Counted from the first letter of the stretch, positions 45,801 to 53,703 are shown. The stretch is 64,000 nt of DNA from Curtobacterium sp. MCBA15_009 (GCF_001864895.1 NZ_MJGO01000012.1:78048-142047), one strand, 5' to 3'. The notes: generated by a model from the letters alone, not told the origin. Numbers and translations are program-made.

Positions 45801-48712
45801 GTGACGTGGTCGGCCTGGGCGACGGGGTTGGATGCCTGCTCGGCGCGCGGCGCGATCCCGACGCGCACGGTGCCGCTCGCACGGGCACCGAGTGCGTCGA
45901 CGACCGTGTAGCTGAACTCGTCGGTACCGGCCGAGTAGTCGCCCGCCTGGTAGGTCAGCGAGTCCTTCGAGACGTCGCTCACCGAGCCCTTGTCCGGGTT
46001 GGAGCCGACGCCGACGAGCTGCACCGAGTCGCCGTCCGGGTCGATGCCGTTCAGCGGGATCGACACCCGCACCGAGGACCCGGCGACGACGCGCGCGGTC
46101 ACCGTCGGCGGGACCGGCGGGTTGTTCGTGGCGGCGTCGCGCTCGCGGACCGAGATCGACACGGACGCGTCGGCGTGCTGGCCGTCCGGACCCGCGACGC
46201 GGTACACGGCCGTGTAGTTGCCGGGGGTCTCCGGCGCGAGGTAGCGCAGGTGGTCGCCGGAGACGAAGAGCAGACCGCCGTCGCCCGGCACGTTCTGCAC
46301 CAGGTCCGGCTCGAGCGTCAGGGGCTCGCCCTCGGGCTGCGTGTCGTTGTCGAGGACGGCGATGTTCGCAACGTCGCCCACCCGCACCGTGCTGCTGTCG
46401 GGCTGCGCCACCGGCGGCTGGATGCGGTCCGGTCGGGGGATCTCGACGACGGTGATCGTGCCGGTGGACGACGCCAGGCCGTTCGTCTCGGTGTACTCGA
46501 AGGACACCGGCCCGTCGAGCGGCGCCGTCAGGGTGATGCGGACGGTGTGCTGGTCGAGGATGCTCGCCTGCACGCCGCTCGACCGCTGCGGCGCGTCGAT
46601 GGCGGTCACCATGAGCACGCCGCCGGCCGGGTCGATGTCGGTCGCGGTGACGTCGGTGTCCTTCGTCGACAGCGTGTTCACGAACACCGTCTTCGGCGTG
46701 GTGATCGGCGCGGTCGAGGCGTCGGGCGGCGCGAGGATCGTCACCCGCACGATGCCGCTCGAGGTCTTCACGCCGTCGGTCACCGTGTACTCGAGCTGGT
46801 GGTCCCCCGCTCCGGCGCCGAGCACGCGGAAGGTGCCGGCGTCGTAGCTCGGGGTCACGGTCAGGCCGGACGCGGAGGACACGCTGGTGAGGGTCACGGT
46901 GCCGTTGCCGCCGCGCACGTGGTCGAGCGGGTCGACGCTGAACGCCTTGCCCGCGTACCCGCTCACCGGGAAGGGGTCGGCGCGGAGCGGCACGCTGCCC
47001 TGCTTCGCGACCCGCATGGTCGCCGAGCCGCGGCCGTCCGCACGCCCGTCGCTGACGACGACCTGCACCGACCGCTCGCCGGTCCTGCCGCTGTCGTTGC
47101 GGTAGTCGAGCAGGCCGTCCGGCGTGGTCGACGCGTTGTCGGGGTCGGCCGCCGTCGCCGACTTGAGGTAGACGGGGTCGCCGTCGGGGTCGACCCAGTC
47201 GCCGAGCACGTTCGTCACGACGTGCCCGTTCTGCACGACGTCCGCCGAGGTGTCGCGGACCTGGCGCGGAGCATCGTTCTGCGACTCGGGTCGGACGCTG
47301 ACGCGGACGGTCGCGGTGTCGGAGCCGCCGTTGCCGTCGGTGATCGTGTACTGGAACGACACGGTGCCCGAGGCGCGGGACGACAGCGTCACCTGCAGGC
47401 GCTGGCCGTCGCCGACGATCGCGACGCGGCCGGCGGAGTCCGAGATCCGTCCGACCTCGCTCACCACGATCGGGTCGCCGTTCGGGTCGTAGTCGTTGAG
47501 CAGGACCGGGAGGCTCGTGGTGCGTCCCGGACGAGCGCCCAGCTCGTCGTCCACCGCCACCGGCGGCTTCTGGTCCTTGTCGACCTCGGGGTCCTCGTCG
47601 GAGACCTGCTCGCGCTGCTTCTGGTCGTCCTGCTTGACGAGGTCGGCCCAGTTGTCGATGAGCTGCCCGCTGCGGTCGATCGCCCACGACCGGCCGCTCG
47701 ACGGGTCGTTGGCCACGACCGTCCGGCCGTTGTGGAGGATCTGCATCTCGCTCGTCCCACCGGTGCTCGCCAGGCGCTGGAGCGCGCGGCCGTCGCAGGT
47801 GTCCATCGCCTGACCGCCGGCCCAGGCGGCGTAGGTGCAGCTGCCGTCGACGTAGGGCCGCGCAGCGCGGCCGGACACGGCCAGGGGCGTGCCGTCGACC
47901 CGGCCGGACGGGGTGACCCGGGCCAGGCCGGCGGTCCCGGCGACCGTGACGTCGGCGCCGTCGTCGGACGACCGCTGCAGCGCCGGGGACGAGCCCACAC
48001 GGTCGCCGAGGTCGACCGCGTCGCCGTCCACCGTCAGGGTGCCGCTGGTGCGGTCGAGCACGGCGAGGTGGGACCCGAAGGCGGCGACCTGGAAGTCGTC
48101 GCCGCGACCGGCGTCGACCTTCCAGCGGCGGTCGACGGTCAGGGTCGCGCCGATGTCGACGAGCGAGGCGGTGCCGGTCTTCGCCGAGTAGACGGCGACG
48201 TGGTCGTCCGAGGCGTCGAACACGGTGTCGGCACCGAGCGTCAGGTCGGCCTTCGTGGAGGCGTCGAACTCCTCGAGCTGGTCGGCCGGGGTCGCCCAGA
48301 GCTCGCCGGTCTCCGCGTTGCCGATCACGGCCGTGTCCCCGGCGAGGAAGACCTGTGGCGAACCGGCGGGCAGGGTGACGGCGTCGCCGACCGTGGCGGC
48401 CGCGACGTCGACCTTCGCGACGGTGCCCTTGGTCTCGTCGACGCTGTAGACGGTGGAACCGCGTTGCAGGACCGAGAGGTCGTCGCTGGCGGTCTCGACG
48501 GCCGTGTTGAGCTGCAGCACCTCGGTGTTGGCCCGGCCGACCGCGCCGTACTCGGCCGAGGGGACCCAGACCGTCCCGTCGCCGAGGTCCACGCGCTGCG
48601 TGTGGTAGCCGGTCGACACGATCGCGGTGCCGGCGACCACCGCGGCGACGACCACGGACACGCCCGTGGTGACGGCGGCGGACCGGTGCTTCGCGAGCAG
48701 GGCGCGGATCAC
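42857..48712 (-). CDS. giant single-pass surface protein with Ig/cadherin-like and Fn3 repeats
   Basis: 1951 residues. A short basic cytoplasmic end and one helix (about 13-35) precede the rest outside. Residues about 36-370 form short repeated strands (AVIGNAETGELWATPADQLE, VAVYSAKTGTASLVDIGAT) like a beta-propeller. About ten Ig/cadherin-like units (about 380-1450) show the LxNDxDPxGDP calcium-type motif (VLLNDYDPNGDPIVVSEVG; VMQNDSDPEGGQLTVT). Three clear Fn3 domains (about 1460-1740) precede two more beta domains, and the end is Pro/Ala-rich. The GTG start overlaps the kinase stop (GTGA). A structural or adhesive envelope role is inferred; no sortase motif was seen. Confidence 0.88.
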   Translation of the reverse strand: MIRALLAKHRSAAVTTGVSVVVAAVVAGTAIVSTGYHTQRVDLGDGTVWVPSAEYGAVGRANTEVLQLNTAVETASDDLSVLQRGSTVYSVDETKGTVAKVDVAAATVGDAVTLPAGSPQVFLAGDTAVIGNAETGELWATPADQLEEFDASTKADLTLGADTVFDASDDHVAVYSAKTGTASLVDIGATLTVDRRWKVDAGRGDDFQVAAFGSHLAVLDRTSGTLTVDGDAVDLGDRVGSSPALQRSSDDGADVTVAGTAGLARVTPSGRVDGTPLAVSGRAARPYVDGSCTYAAWAGGQAMDTCDGRALQRLASTGGTSEMQILHNGRTVVANDPSSGRSWAIDRSGQLIDNWADLVKQDDQKQREQVSDEDPEVDKDQKPPVAVDDELGARPGRTTSLPVLLNDYDPNGDPIVVSEVGRISDSAGRVAIVGDGQRLQVTLSSRASGTVSFQYTITDGNGGSDTATVRVSVRPESQNDAPRQVRDTSADVVQNGHVVTNVLGDWVDPDGDPVYLKSATAADPDNASTTPDGLLDYRNDSGRTGERSVQVVVSDGRADGRGSATMRVAKQGSVPLRADPFPVSGYAGKAFSVDPLDHVRGGNGTVTLTSVSSASGLTVTPSYDAGTFRVLGAGAGDHQLEYTVTDGVKTSSGIVRVTILAPPDASTAPITTPKTVFVNTLSTKDTDVTATDIDPAGGVLMVTAIDAPQRSSGVQASILDQHTVRITLTAPLDGPVSFEYTETNGLASSTGTITVVEIPRPDRIQPPVAQPDSSTVRVGDVANIAVLDNDTQPEGEPLTLEPDLVQNVPGDGGLLFVSGDHLRYLAPETPGNYTAVYRVAGPDGQHADASVSISVRERDAATNNPPVPPTVTARVVAGSSVRVSIPLNGIDPDGDSVQLVGVGSNPDKGSVSDVSKDSLTYQAGDYSAGTDEFSYTVVDALGARASGTVRVGIAPRAEQASNPVAQADHVTIRPGGSVTVRVMQNDSDPEGGQLTVTAAEPTADDVAAKILRKQQIRVTPPKTAKSGDYAVLYTVTNSSGGSSTAFLTVTVDEDAQPLRPEVDDTTLDLQDILHRQSVTVDVLENVFFAEGTSADLKVGLVDGYGDTARTTDDERITVRLTDDSQVIPFSVARVDHPDIVSYGFINVPGFDDALPQINRSAGTITVKSEATVRIPLDDFVVTANGKTATITDRGTVKATHANGQRLVVDSSTLQFTSSKLYYGNASISFEVTDGSSANGGKGRVATLVLPITVTPRSNQPPAFTGSAVEMQPGERRTIDLTKLTDYPYPRDLPELRYSVVGRPADGVTASIAKQQLTIAVADTAKKNTTAAIGIGVNDDANAGRAGTVTVGIVASTRPLVQPGADRSVTKRGATTTIDVLTNDQPTNPFPGQRLRVVNIRGLSGGLPSGVTVTPSGDRSRLQVRVSDTAKPVDAHLQYQVADATNDPNRYVWGDVTISVQDVPDAPGTPTRTGSYDGGQLSLTWAAPQGNNAPITGYRVVGTNGLTKNCGTSTVCQLTGIDPKASYRFQVVATNAIGDSKPSARSVSMSADYVPAPPKNIRVSPSKSTPNQLDVAWNAVPAPRGGSAVDDYVVTIKGPGLSTMRRTGTATSTSFTGAESGAKYSVSVSAHNDADRNGTVVQWNSGSGSGTAVGTPGKPSNVQAEAGAQADDSGRSSVNVTWGPADAAGGSGLRYAAYRSADVDCKAPPSNSLGTSSPARDSGVGAGTTRYAVTVSNGYFCNVAYADAVTYERPTATGRAGVDVTKVGTNTWNVSVTASSRDAHHYQLETGGQTVSLRPGETWTGVPGSGARNVAVQLLVRACGGPGSSFCTSDDQSWTGTAAAYDTTATVTSAQEGQPLGVTGPSGTGVSVHFTAYWYYSDDGTGFFTSSGWNAGEPTPTPPPLAKSLKLRATLSLPDGSNEGLGDASDLVAITPAPEPEPAPAPSDPAAP

Positions 48713-50121
48713 CCGGCGCTCCCGATCGTCGCGCACTTCTGCGCACTCGCTGCACCGGTCTTGCCGTCGCGGTTCACGGCGACCGCGATGCACTGCTCCT
48801 CGCCGCGCTCCCCCGAGACGACGAACGTCGTGCCGGACTGCTGGCTCGAGGACCCGTTCGACGAGATGACGTACGTGTCACCGGTGCGCAGGCCGGGGTC
48901 TGCCCACGAGAACGAGACCGCACTGGCCGAGGTCGATGCACGGACGTCGGCCACGACCGGGATCGCACCGGTGCCGAGACGACCGACCACGACGACCGTC
49001 GCGACGGCGAGGGCCGCGACGACCACGACGGTGAGCGACGTCGCCCAGAGCAGCGTCGAGCGCGTCCGGCGACGGGTGCGGGTGACGGAACCGGTCCGGT
49101 GCACGGTGCCGACGCTCTGCGCGCCGCCGGCGACCACACCGCCCTGGACCGGACGACGGGTGCGACGGCGACCACCGACCCGTGCGGGCGCCTGCAGCTG
49201 ACGCACCACCGTGCGTTCGCCGGCGGGCGTCGGCGACGCGACCGCCCACGCCTCGACCGCGACGTCCGCTGGGGTTTGCGGGATGCCGAGTTCGGCCTCG
49301 ACCTGCTGCAGGCCGCGGACGAACTCGATCACCGTCGCCGGTCGTGCCTGCGCCTTGCGGGACAGCGCCGTCGCGAGCAGTCGCTCGAGCGACGGCGGCA
49401 CGTCGGTGCGCCCCGTCGGCTTGACGCCGCCCTTGTCGATCCGGTGCATCAGGTCGTTCGCGCCGTTCTTGCCGCCGCGGATCTCGAAGGGACTGCGGCC
49501 GGCGAGCAACGAGTAGACGGTGGCGGCGAGCGAGTAGACCTCGGACTGGATCGTGCCGCGGGACTCGTCGATGAGCACCTCGGGCGCGGACCACGGGATG
49601 GACATGCCGACCGGTTCGTCGGGGTCGGTCCCGCCGATGGTCGCGGCGATGCCGAAGTCGGACAGCACCGGGTTGCCGTACGCCGTGAGCAGGATGTTCG
49701 AGGGCTTGATGTCCCGGTGCAGCACACCCTCGCGGTGCGCCGTCTCGAGCGCCGACCCGATGCGGATGCCGATCGACAGGACCTCGGACACCGGGATCGG
49801 CTCACGGCGGTACCGCTCGCTGAGCGACGACGAGCAGAGCTCCATCACGAGGTACGGGCGTCCGTCCGCGGCCACGCTCGCCTGGAAGACGGTGAGGATC
49901 GACGGGTGCGTGCTGAGCCGGGCCATGAGGTTCGCCTCGGCCTGGAACATCTGGCGCACGCGGTCGTCCACGACCTCGTCGAGGAGCACCTTCACCGCGA
50001 CCTGTCGGCGCGGCATGTCCTGCTCGTACAGGAAGACGTCGGCGAAGCCACCGGAGCCGAGCACGTGCACGGGGCTGAAGCCGCCGATGACGGGCGGGTT
50101 GGACGGCAGGCGTCGCGCCAT
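48709..50121 (-). CDS. transmembrane serine/threonine protein kinase
   Basis: 470 residues. The Hanks-type kinase domain (about 15-275) has GSGGFADV, VAVKVLLDE, HRDIKPSNILL (catalytic Asp about 137), SDFGIAA and WSAPEVL. It continues in a basic juxtamembrane region, one helix (TSLTVVVVAALAVATVVVVG, about 358-378) and an outer domain of about 90 residues resembling an Fn3/Ig strand pattern rather than PASTA repeats. The ATG at 50121 has GGAGAGGA directly upstream. It is coupled to the giant surface protein by GTGA. The matching phosphatase and FHA genes lie upstream. Confidence 0.95.
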   Translation of the reverse strand: MARRLPSNPPVIGGFSPVHVLGSGGFADVFLYEQDMPRRQVAVKVLLDEVVDDRVRQMFQAEANLMARLSTHPSILTVFQASVAADGRPYLVMELCSSSLSERYRREPIPVSEVLSIGIRIGSALETAHREGVLHRDIKPSNILLTAYGNPVLSDFGIAATIGGTDPDEPVGMSIPWSAPEVLIDESRGTIQSEVYSLAATVYSLLAGRSPFEIRGGKNGANDLMHRIDKGGVKPTGRTDVPPSLERLLATALSRKAQARPATVIEFVRGLQQVEAELGIPQTPADVAVEAWAVASPTPAGERTVVRQLQAPARVGGRRRTRRPVQGGVVAGGAQSVGTVHRTGSVTRTRRRTRSTLLWATSLTVVVVAALAVATVVVVGRLGTGAIPVVADVRASTSASAVSFSWADPGLRTGDTYVISSNGSSSQQSGTTFVVSGERGEEQCIAVAVNRDGKTGAASAQKCATIGSAG

Positions 50122-50173
50122 CGTCCTCTCCTCCCCGGGCCGGGTGGCCGCGTGTCTCGTCGTGGCCCTGCTC

Positions 50174-50197
50174 ATTGTACGAACCGTTCGTGAACGG
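50174..50197 (-). promoter_or_regulatory. kinase promoter with inverted repeat in the -35 region
   Basis: TACAAT at 50174-50179 (minus strand) is the best -10 match seen in the window. CCGTTCGTGAACGG at 50184-50197 is a perfect palindrome with a 2-nt centre. It covers the spacer and touches the -35 position, where no TTGACA is present. It is a candidate operator or activator site. Confidence 0.5.
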
Positions 50198-50252
50198 GTC
50201 GCCGCGCGCCGGTGGGCCGTGGGCGGGCGCGGTCCCCCAGTTCGGGGGACGA

Positions 50253-51074
50253 TCAGTGCCGGGGCAGCGTGTCCTCGAGGTCACCGTCGTCGGGGGCACC
50301 GTCGACCTGCAGCACCACCACCGTGACGTTGTCGCGCCCCCCGGCGACGACGGCGTCGCCGACCAGGCGCTCCGCGAGCTGCTGCGCGTCGGATTCGCGG
50401 GCTGCGATCCGCGCGATCCCGGCGTCGCCGAGCTCCTTGGTGAGGCCGTCCGAGCACACGATGTACCGGTCGCCGGCCCGGAGCGGGAGGGTCCACCAGT
50501 CGGGTGCCGGCGGCTCGCCGAAGCCCACCGCGCGGGTGATGACGTTGCTGTCGGGGTGTCGTTCGGCGTCCTCGGCGCGGAGCAGACCCGCGTCCACCAT
50601 CTCCTGCACGACGGAGTGGTCGACCGTGACGCGACGGAGCACGCCGCCCTCGATGCGGTAGGTCCGGGAGTCGCCGACGTTGAACACCAGCGCGGCGGGC
50701 TGCCCGAGCGAGGCCACGAGGGCGATACCGGTGACGGTCGTCCCCGCGCCGATGGCGTTGCCGCCCGCAGCCCGCTCGATGTCGGCGGTGGCCAGGAGCA
50801 ACGCCCGCTGGATGCCCTGCCGCGTCGTGAACGGGTCGGTCGTCACCTGTTCGAGGCGCCGCACCACGGCGTCGCTCGCCCGGTCGCCGGCCAGGTGTCC
50901 GCCCATGCCGTCCGCGACGACGAAGAAGGGGGCACCGACGATGTAGCTGTCCTCGTTGTGGTCACGCCGTCGCCCGACGTCGGTCGAGGCTCCCCACGAC
51001 AAGGTGAGGGTGGCGCCGTCGGCACCGGGGACGTCGATGGCGTGCGCAGTGGCTGCTCGGCCGAGTTCGGTCAC
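50253..51074 (-). CDS. PP2C-family protein phosphatase
   Basis: 273 residues. It is a metal-dependent Ser/Thr phosphatase, cytoplasmic (no helix). Motifs are STDVGRRRDHNEDSYIVG, VVADGMGGHLAGDRASDAVV (metal Asp), LVFNVGDSRTYRI, YIVCSDGLTKEL and GGRDNVTVVVLQV. The start is the GTG at 51074, 3 nt after the FHA gene stop. It most likely reverses the action of the neighbouring kinase. Confidence 0.95.
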   Translation of the reverse strand: MTELGRAATAHAIDVPGADGATLTLSWGASTDVGRRRDHNEDSYIVGAPFFVVADGMGGHLAGDRASDAVVRRLEQVTTDPFTTRQGIQRALLLATADIERAAGGNAIGAGTTVTGIALVASLGQPAALVFNVGDSRTYRIEGGVLRRVTVDHSVVQEMVDAGLLRAEDAERHPDSNVITRAVGFGEPPAPDWWTLPLRAGDRYIVCSDGLTKELGDAGIARIAARESDAQQLAERLVGDAVVAGGRDNVTVVVLQVDGAPDDGDLEDTLPRH

Positions 51075-51077
51075 GTG

Positions 51078-52220
51078 TCAGGATCGCTCTCTGGTGGGTC
51101 GGGGCGTGCCGTGTGCTTGCTGATCGGAGGGCCACGGGGGAACCGGAGCGGACCCGTCCGCCGTCGGTGCGACCCGGAGGTACGGCGAGAGGACCTCGAT
51201 GGCGTTGCCGTCACCGATCTCGACTACCGTACCCGTCAGCGCGACGATCGACGCACCCGACGGCATGCGGTACGCGGGTGCGCCGGCCGGACGGACGACG
51301 GTGCCGTTCGTCGACCGGAGGTCCTGCACGACGACGGCTTCGCCCTCGGCGTGCAGCCGGACGTGGGACGACGAGACCTGCCCGTGCGCCGAGCGCATGG
51401 TCACCAGCTCCGGTTCCGGTCCGCGGGTGATCCGCGGCAGCGACGGCCGTCGTCCGATCACCACGGGGTGGTCGAGGCGGAAGAGCTGGTCGCCGATCCG
51501 GATCGACGGCACCTTCGCCGTGCGGTCCGTCGGAGCGGACGGGAGGCCCGGTGCGGCTCCGCCGACGGCGCCCGGTCGCGTGGGCGGTCGGCCCGGTGCG
51601 CGGACGACCGTGGCCTCGGCATCGGTGTCCGCCGCGTCGGACGCGGCCGGGCCCGACGCACCGCCGCTGCCGGTGCCCGGGACGGGCGGCACGGGCCGGA
51701 CGACCGTGTCGCCGAGGGGGTCGCCGTGGACGTCCGACGGCGCGTCGGGCACCCGCGGCAGGGGCCGGACGACCATCTCGCCCAGCGGGTCGTCGCCGCC
51801 GCGCGACGCACCCGGCATCGGCGGCATCGGCCGGATGACCGTGGCACCGAGGGGGTCGCCGTCGACACCGTCCGACGGACCGGTCGCCGGTCGGACCCGC
51901 GGCACCGGCCGGAGGACCGTGTCGTCGCCGACCACGTCGTCGTCCGTTGCCGACGCTCCGGGCGTCGGAGGAATCGGCGGCACCGGCCGGAGGACCGTGT
52001 CGCCGACCACGTCGTCGCCCGTTGCCGACGCTCCCGGCGTCGGAGGGACCGGCGGCACCGCCCGGAGGACGGTGTCACCGAGCGGATCGTCGGCGTCGGT
52101 ACGGCCGCGGATGACGGTGTCGTCGAGGGCCTCGGCGACGCGGTCACCGCTGAGCGCCGCACGGGGTCGCCGGATGACGGTGTCCTCGATGTCCTCGAAG
52201 CCGTCGTCGTCGTCGCGCAA
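51078..52220 (-). CDS. FHA-domain protein with repeated TV(I/L/V)R motifs
   Basis: 380 residues. The first about 220 are disordered, acidic and Pro-rich, with nine copies of a (D/E/A)TVxR-like motif (EDTVIRR, DDTVIRG, GDTVLRA, GDTVLRP, DDTVLRP, GATVIRP, GEMVVRP, GDTVVRP, EATVVRA). The C-terminal FHA domain (about 245-345) has VVIGRRPSLPRI, VSSSHVRLHAEGEAVVVQDL and STNGTVV. The start is taken as the TTG at 52220, which has GGGAAGGG 6-7 nt upstream. A GTG at 52250 overlaps the -10 box and is unlikely. It precedes PP2C and the kinase. Confidence 0.9.
   Translation of the reverse strand: MRDDDDGFEDIEDTVIRRPRAALSGDRVAEALDDTVIRGRTDADDPLGDTVLRAVPPVPPTPGASATGDDVVGDTVLRPVPPIPPTPGASATDDDVVGDDTVLRPVPRVRPATGPSDGVDGDPLGATVIRPMPPMPGASRGGDDPLGEMVVRPLPRVPDAPSDVHGDPLGDTVVRPVPPVPGTGSGGASGPAASDAADTDAEATVVRAPGRPPTRPGAVGGAAPGLPSAPTDRTAKVPSIRIGDQLFRLDHPVVIGRRPSLPRITRGPEPELVTMRSAHGQVSSSHVRLHAEGEAVVVQDLRSTNGTVVRPAGAPAYRMPSGASIVALTGTVVEIGDGNAIEVLSPYLRVAPTADGSAPVPPWPSDQQAHGTPRPTRERS
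51560..52200. repeat. internal repeats in the FHA gene
   Basis: Units of roughly 70-80 bp recur, for example 51902-51974 and 51977-52048, which differ at only a few positions. Each encodes a TVLRPVPP...PGASAT block. Confidence 0.8.
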
Positions 52221-52248
52221 CCGGAGCCCTTCCCACGTGGTTGCGTCC

Positions 52249-52254
52249 ACCGTA
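52249..52254 (-). promoter_or_regulatory. -10 box for the FHA-PP2C genes
   Basis: TACGGT on the minus strand. It places the transcript start about 22-25 nt before the TTG at 52220, leaving room for the GGGAAGGG site. Confidence 0.45.
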
Positions 52255-52275
52255 GACGATCCCGTCGACCCCGCA

Positions 52276-52842
52276 TCACCGCGGCGACCACGTCGGACGG
52301 CTGTCGGCGAGCACCGAGCGCAGCACGAGTCCGGCCAGCGCGTCGTCGTCACGCAGGTCCAGGGCGTACCGCGCCCGGGTCTCGGCGCGGGCCGCCGAGC
52401 CCAGCGCCCAGGCGCACCAGGCTGCGAGGGCCAGCGCACCGGCCGCTCCCGCCGTGCCGTCGGCCGGTCCGTCCTGCACGTGCCAGGTCCGCCAGGCCTC
52501 GACGCACCGGTCCCCCGCCGTCCGCAGACGGGAGCGCGAGGGTCGCGGACCGATCCCGGAGAGCGCGGGCGGTGTGTCGTCGTGGAACGGGTCGAACGCA
52601 CGGAGCGTCCGAGGGTCGTGCGCACCGGGGGCGGCGAGGAAGTCCACCAGGGCCATCCGGGTCGCGAGGGCGCCGCACGCCGTGACGACGGCCGTCGCCG
52701 CGCTCCCGCGCAGCGGGCCGTCGCCGGGCGCGACGAGCGCTGCGGCTGCAGCGGGGAGAGTGACGGCCGCCGCGATCTCGCGGGGGTACCGCACTGCGGA
52801 GTCGTGGTCGGAACGAGCGGTGAGCGGGATCATGCACGCCAT
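52276..52842 (-). CDS. DUF4192-like protein (short)
   Basis: 188 residues. The C-terminal third (ALALAAWCAWALGSAARAET...LRDDDALAGLVLRSVL) resembles the end of DUF4192 proteins, where a helical repeat with an ALxxDP-type step is typical. The N-terminal half keeps only part of the usual domain. Start is uncertain: the ATG at 52842, an ATG at 52833 and a GTG at 52875 are all in frame, and GGAGG lies about 15 nt before 52842. It lies between yaaA and the FHA gene. The function is unknown, and it may be a shortened remnant. Confidence 0.5.
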   Translation of the reverse strand: MACMIPLTARSDHDSAVRYPREIAAAVTLPAAAAALVAPGDGPLRGSAATAVVTACGALATRMALVDFLAAPGAHDPRTLRAFDPFHDDTPPALSGIGPRPSRSRLRTAGDRCVEAWRTWHVQDGPADGTAGAAGALALAAWCAWALGSAARAETRARYALDLRDDDALAGLVLRSVLADSRPTWSPR

Positions 52843-52941
52843 CGAAACGTGATCCGCGCCTCCCGACCGGCTCACCCGGACCGGCTGTGGACGGCTGCCG
52901 CGCTGACGGACCCTGTGGAGGACCGACCATTGCGCCCGCCG

Positions 52942-53703
52942 TCAGGCGGTGACGGGCTCCAGGCTTTCGGCGACCAGGTCCCAGCCGTCGGCACCGCGCT
53001 CGAGGACGACGCCGTTGCCCGCAGCCCAGTCGACCAGGTCGTCCATCGACGCGACCGCAGCGGCGGTGCGTCCGAGCAGCGCGACGAGACGGCCCTTCGC
53101 GGTCTTGTTCCAGTGGTTCAGTGCCCGACGCCGCCCGGTCCCGTCGACGCTCACGACGCGGGGCGCGACGGCGCCGGGGACCGGACCGAGCTTGCGGTAC
53201 CCCTCCGACCGGAGGTCCAGAACCAGGCCGTCCCCGAGCTGCGCGAGGGCACGGCTCGAGGCGGTGGGCCAGTGCGCGGCCAACCGGAGCGCGCCCAGGC
53301 GCGAGTCGTGCGACAACCGGTACGCGGGGATCCGGTCGCCCGCACCGATCGGACCGAACATCGCGGACTGCACGACCACGTGCTCCGCCCACCAGTTCCG
53401 GGTGGCCTCGGGGGCGTCGACGGCCCCGAGGGGGTCGTAGAGCACCCCGGTGTAGCGCTCGATCGCCGGCATCGTGCCGGAGGTCTCGAGCTCGAGGTTG
53501 CGCAGGCGCTCCCCGATCGACTTCGGGCCGAGCTTCAACGCCGTCCGGGCAGAGGACTCCTCAGAACTGACGGAGCGGGCCGCGGTGATCACCGCGGCCC
53601 GCTCGTCGATCAGTTCCGGGAAGGACAGCGCACGCAGGTCGAGCGTGCGGGTCCGGTCCCCGCCCTCCCGCTTCGTCTCCGAAGGCGGGAGGAGGACGGT
53701 CAG
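52942..53703 (-). CDS. yaaA: peroxide stress protein YaaA (DUF328)
   Basis: 253 residues when read from a CTG at 53703, giving LTVLLPPSETKREGGD. That is the invariant YaaA N-terminus; the family limits oxidative damage by lowering free iron and binds DNA. Other family features are LKLGPKSIGERLRNLE, YTGVLYDPLGAVDA, NWWAEHVVVQSAMFGPIGAG and LNHWNKTAKGRLVALL. No ATG, GTG or TTG lies between the atpC stop and the motif; the first is a GTG at 53592, which would drop the motif. It begins 5 nt after the atpC stop, so coupling to atpC is likely. Confidence 0.85.
   Translation of the reverse strand: MTVLLPPSETKREGGDRTRTLDLRALSFPELIDERAAVITAARSVSSEESSARTALKLGPKSIGERLRNLELETSGTMPAIERYTGVLYDPLGAVDAPEATRNWWAEHVVVQSAMFGPIGAGDRIPAYRLSHDSRLGALRLAAHWPTASSRALAQLGDGLVLDLRSEGYRKLGPVPGAVAPRVVSVDGTGRRRALNHWNKTAKGRLVALLGRTAAAVASMDDLVDWAAGNGVVLERGADGWDLVAESLEPVTA

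Noticed and set aside
43097..49201. 2034-residue open frame on the plus strand opposite the giant surface gene
   Set aside because: Antisense frame kept open by high third-position GC. It is Arg/His/Val/Gly/Asp-rich with no domain, while the minus frame has clear domains and start overlaps.
52248..52250. GTG start for the FHA gene (VDATTWEGL)
   Set aside because: The codon lies inside the TACGGT -10 candidate and has no ribosome-binding site. TTG at 52220 has GGGAAGGG well placed.
35058..52842. Recently acquired island
   Set aside because: GC content, GTG starts and overlap style look like the rest of the window. No integrase, tRNA or flanking repeats were seen.
52942..53592. YaaA starting at the GTG at 53592
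   Set aside because: This start would delete the conserved LPPSETK segment, which is in frame upstream.
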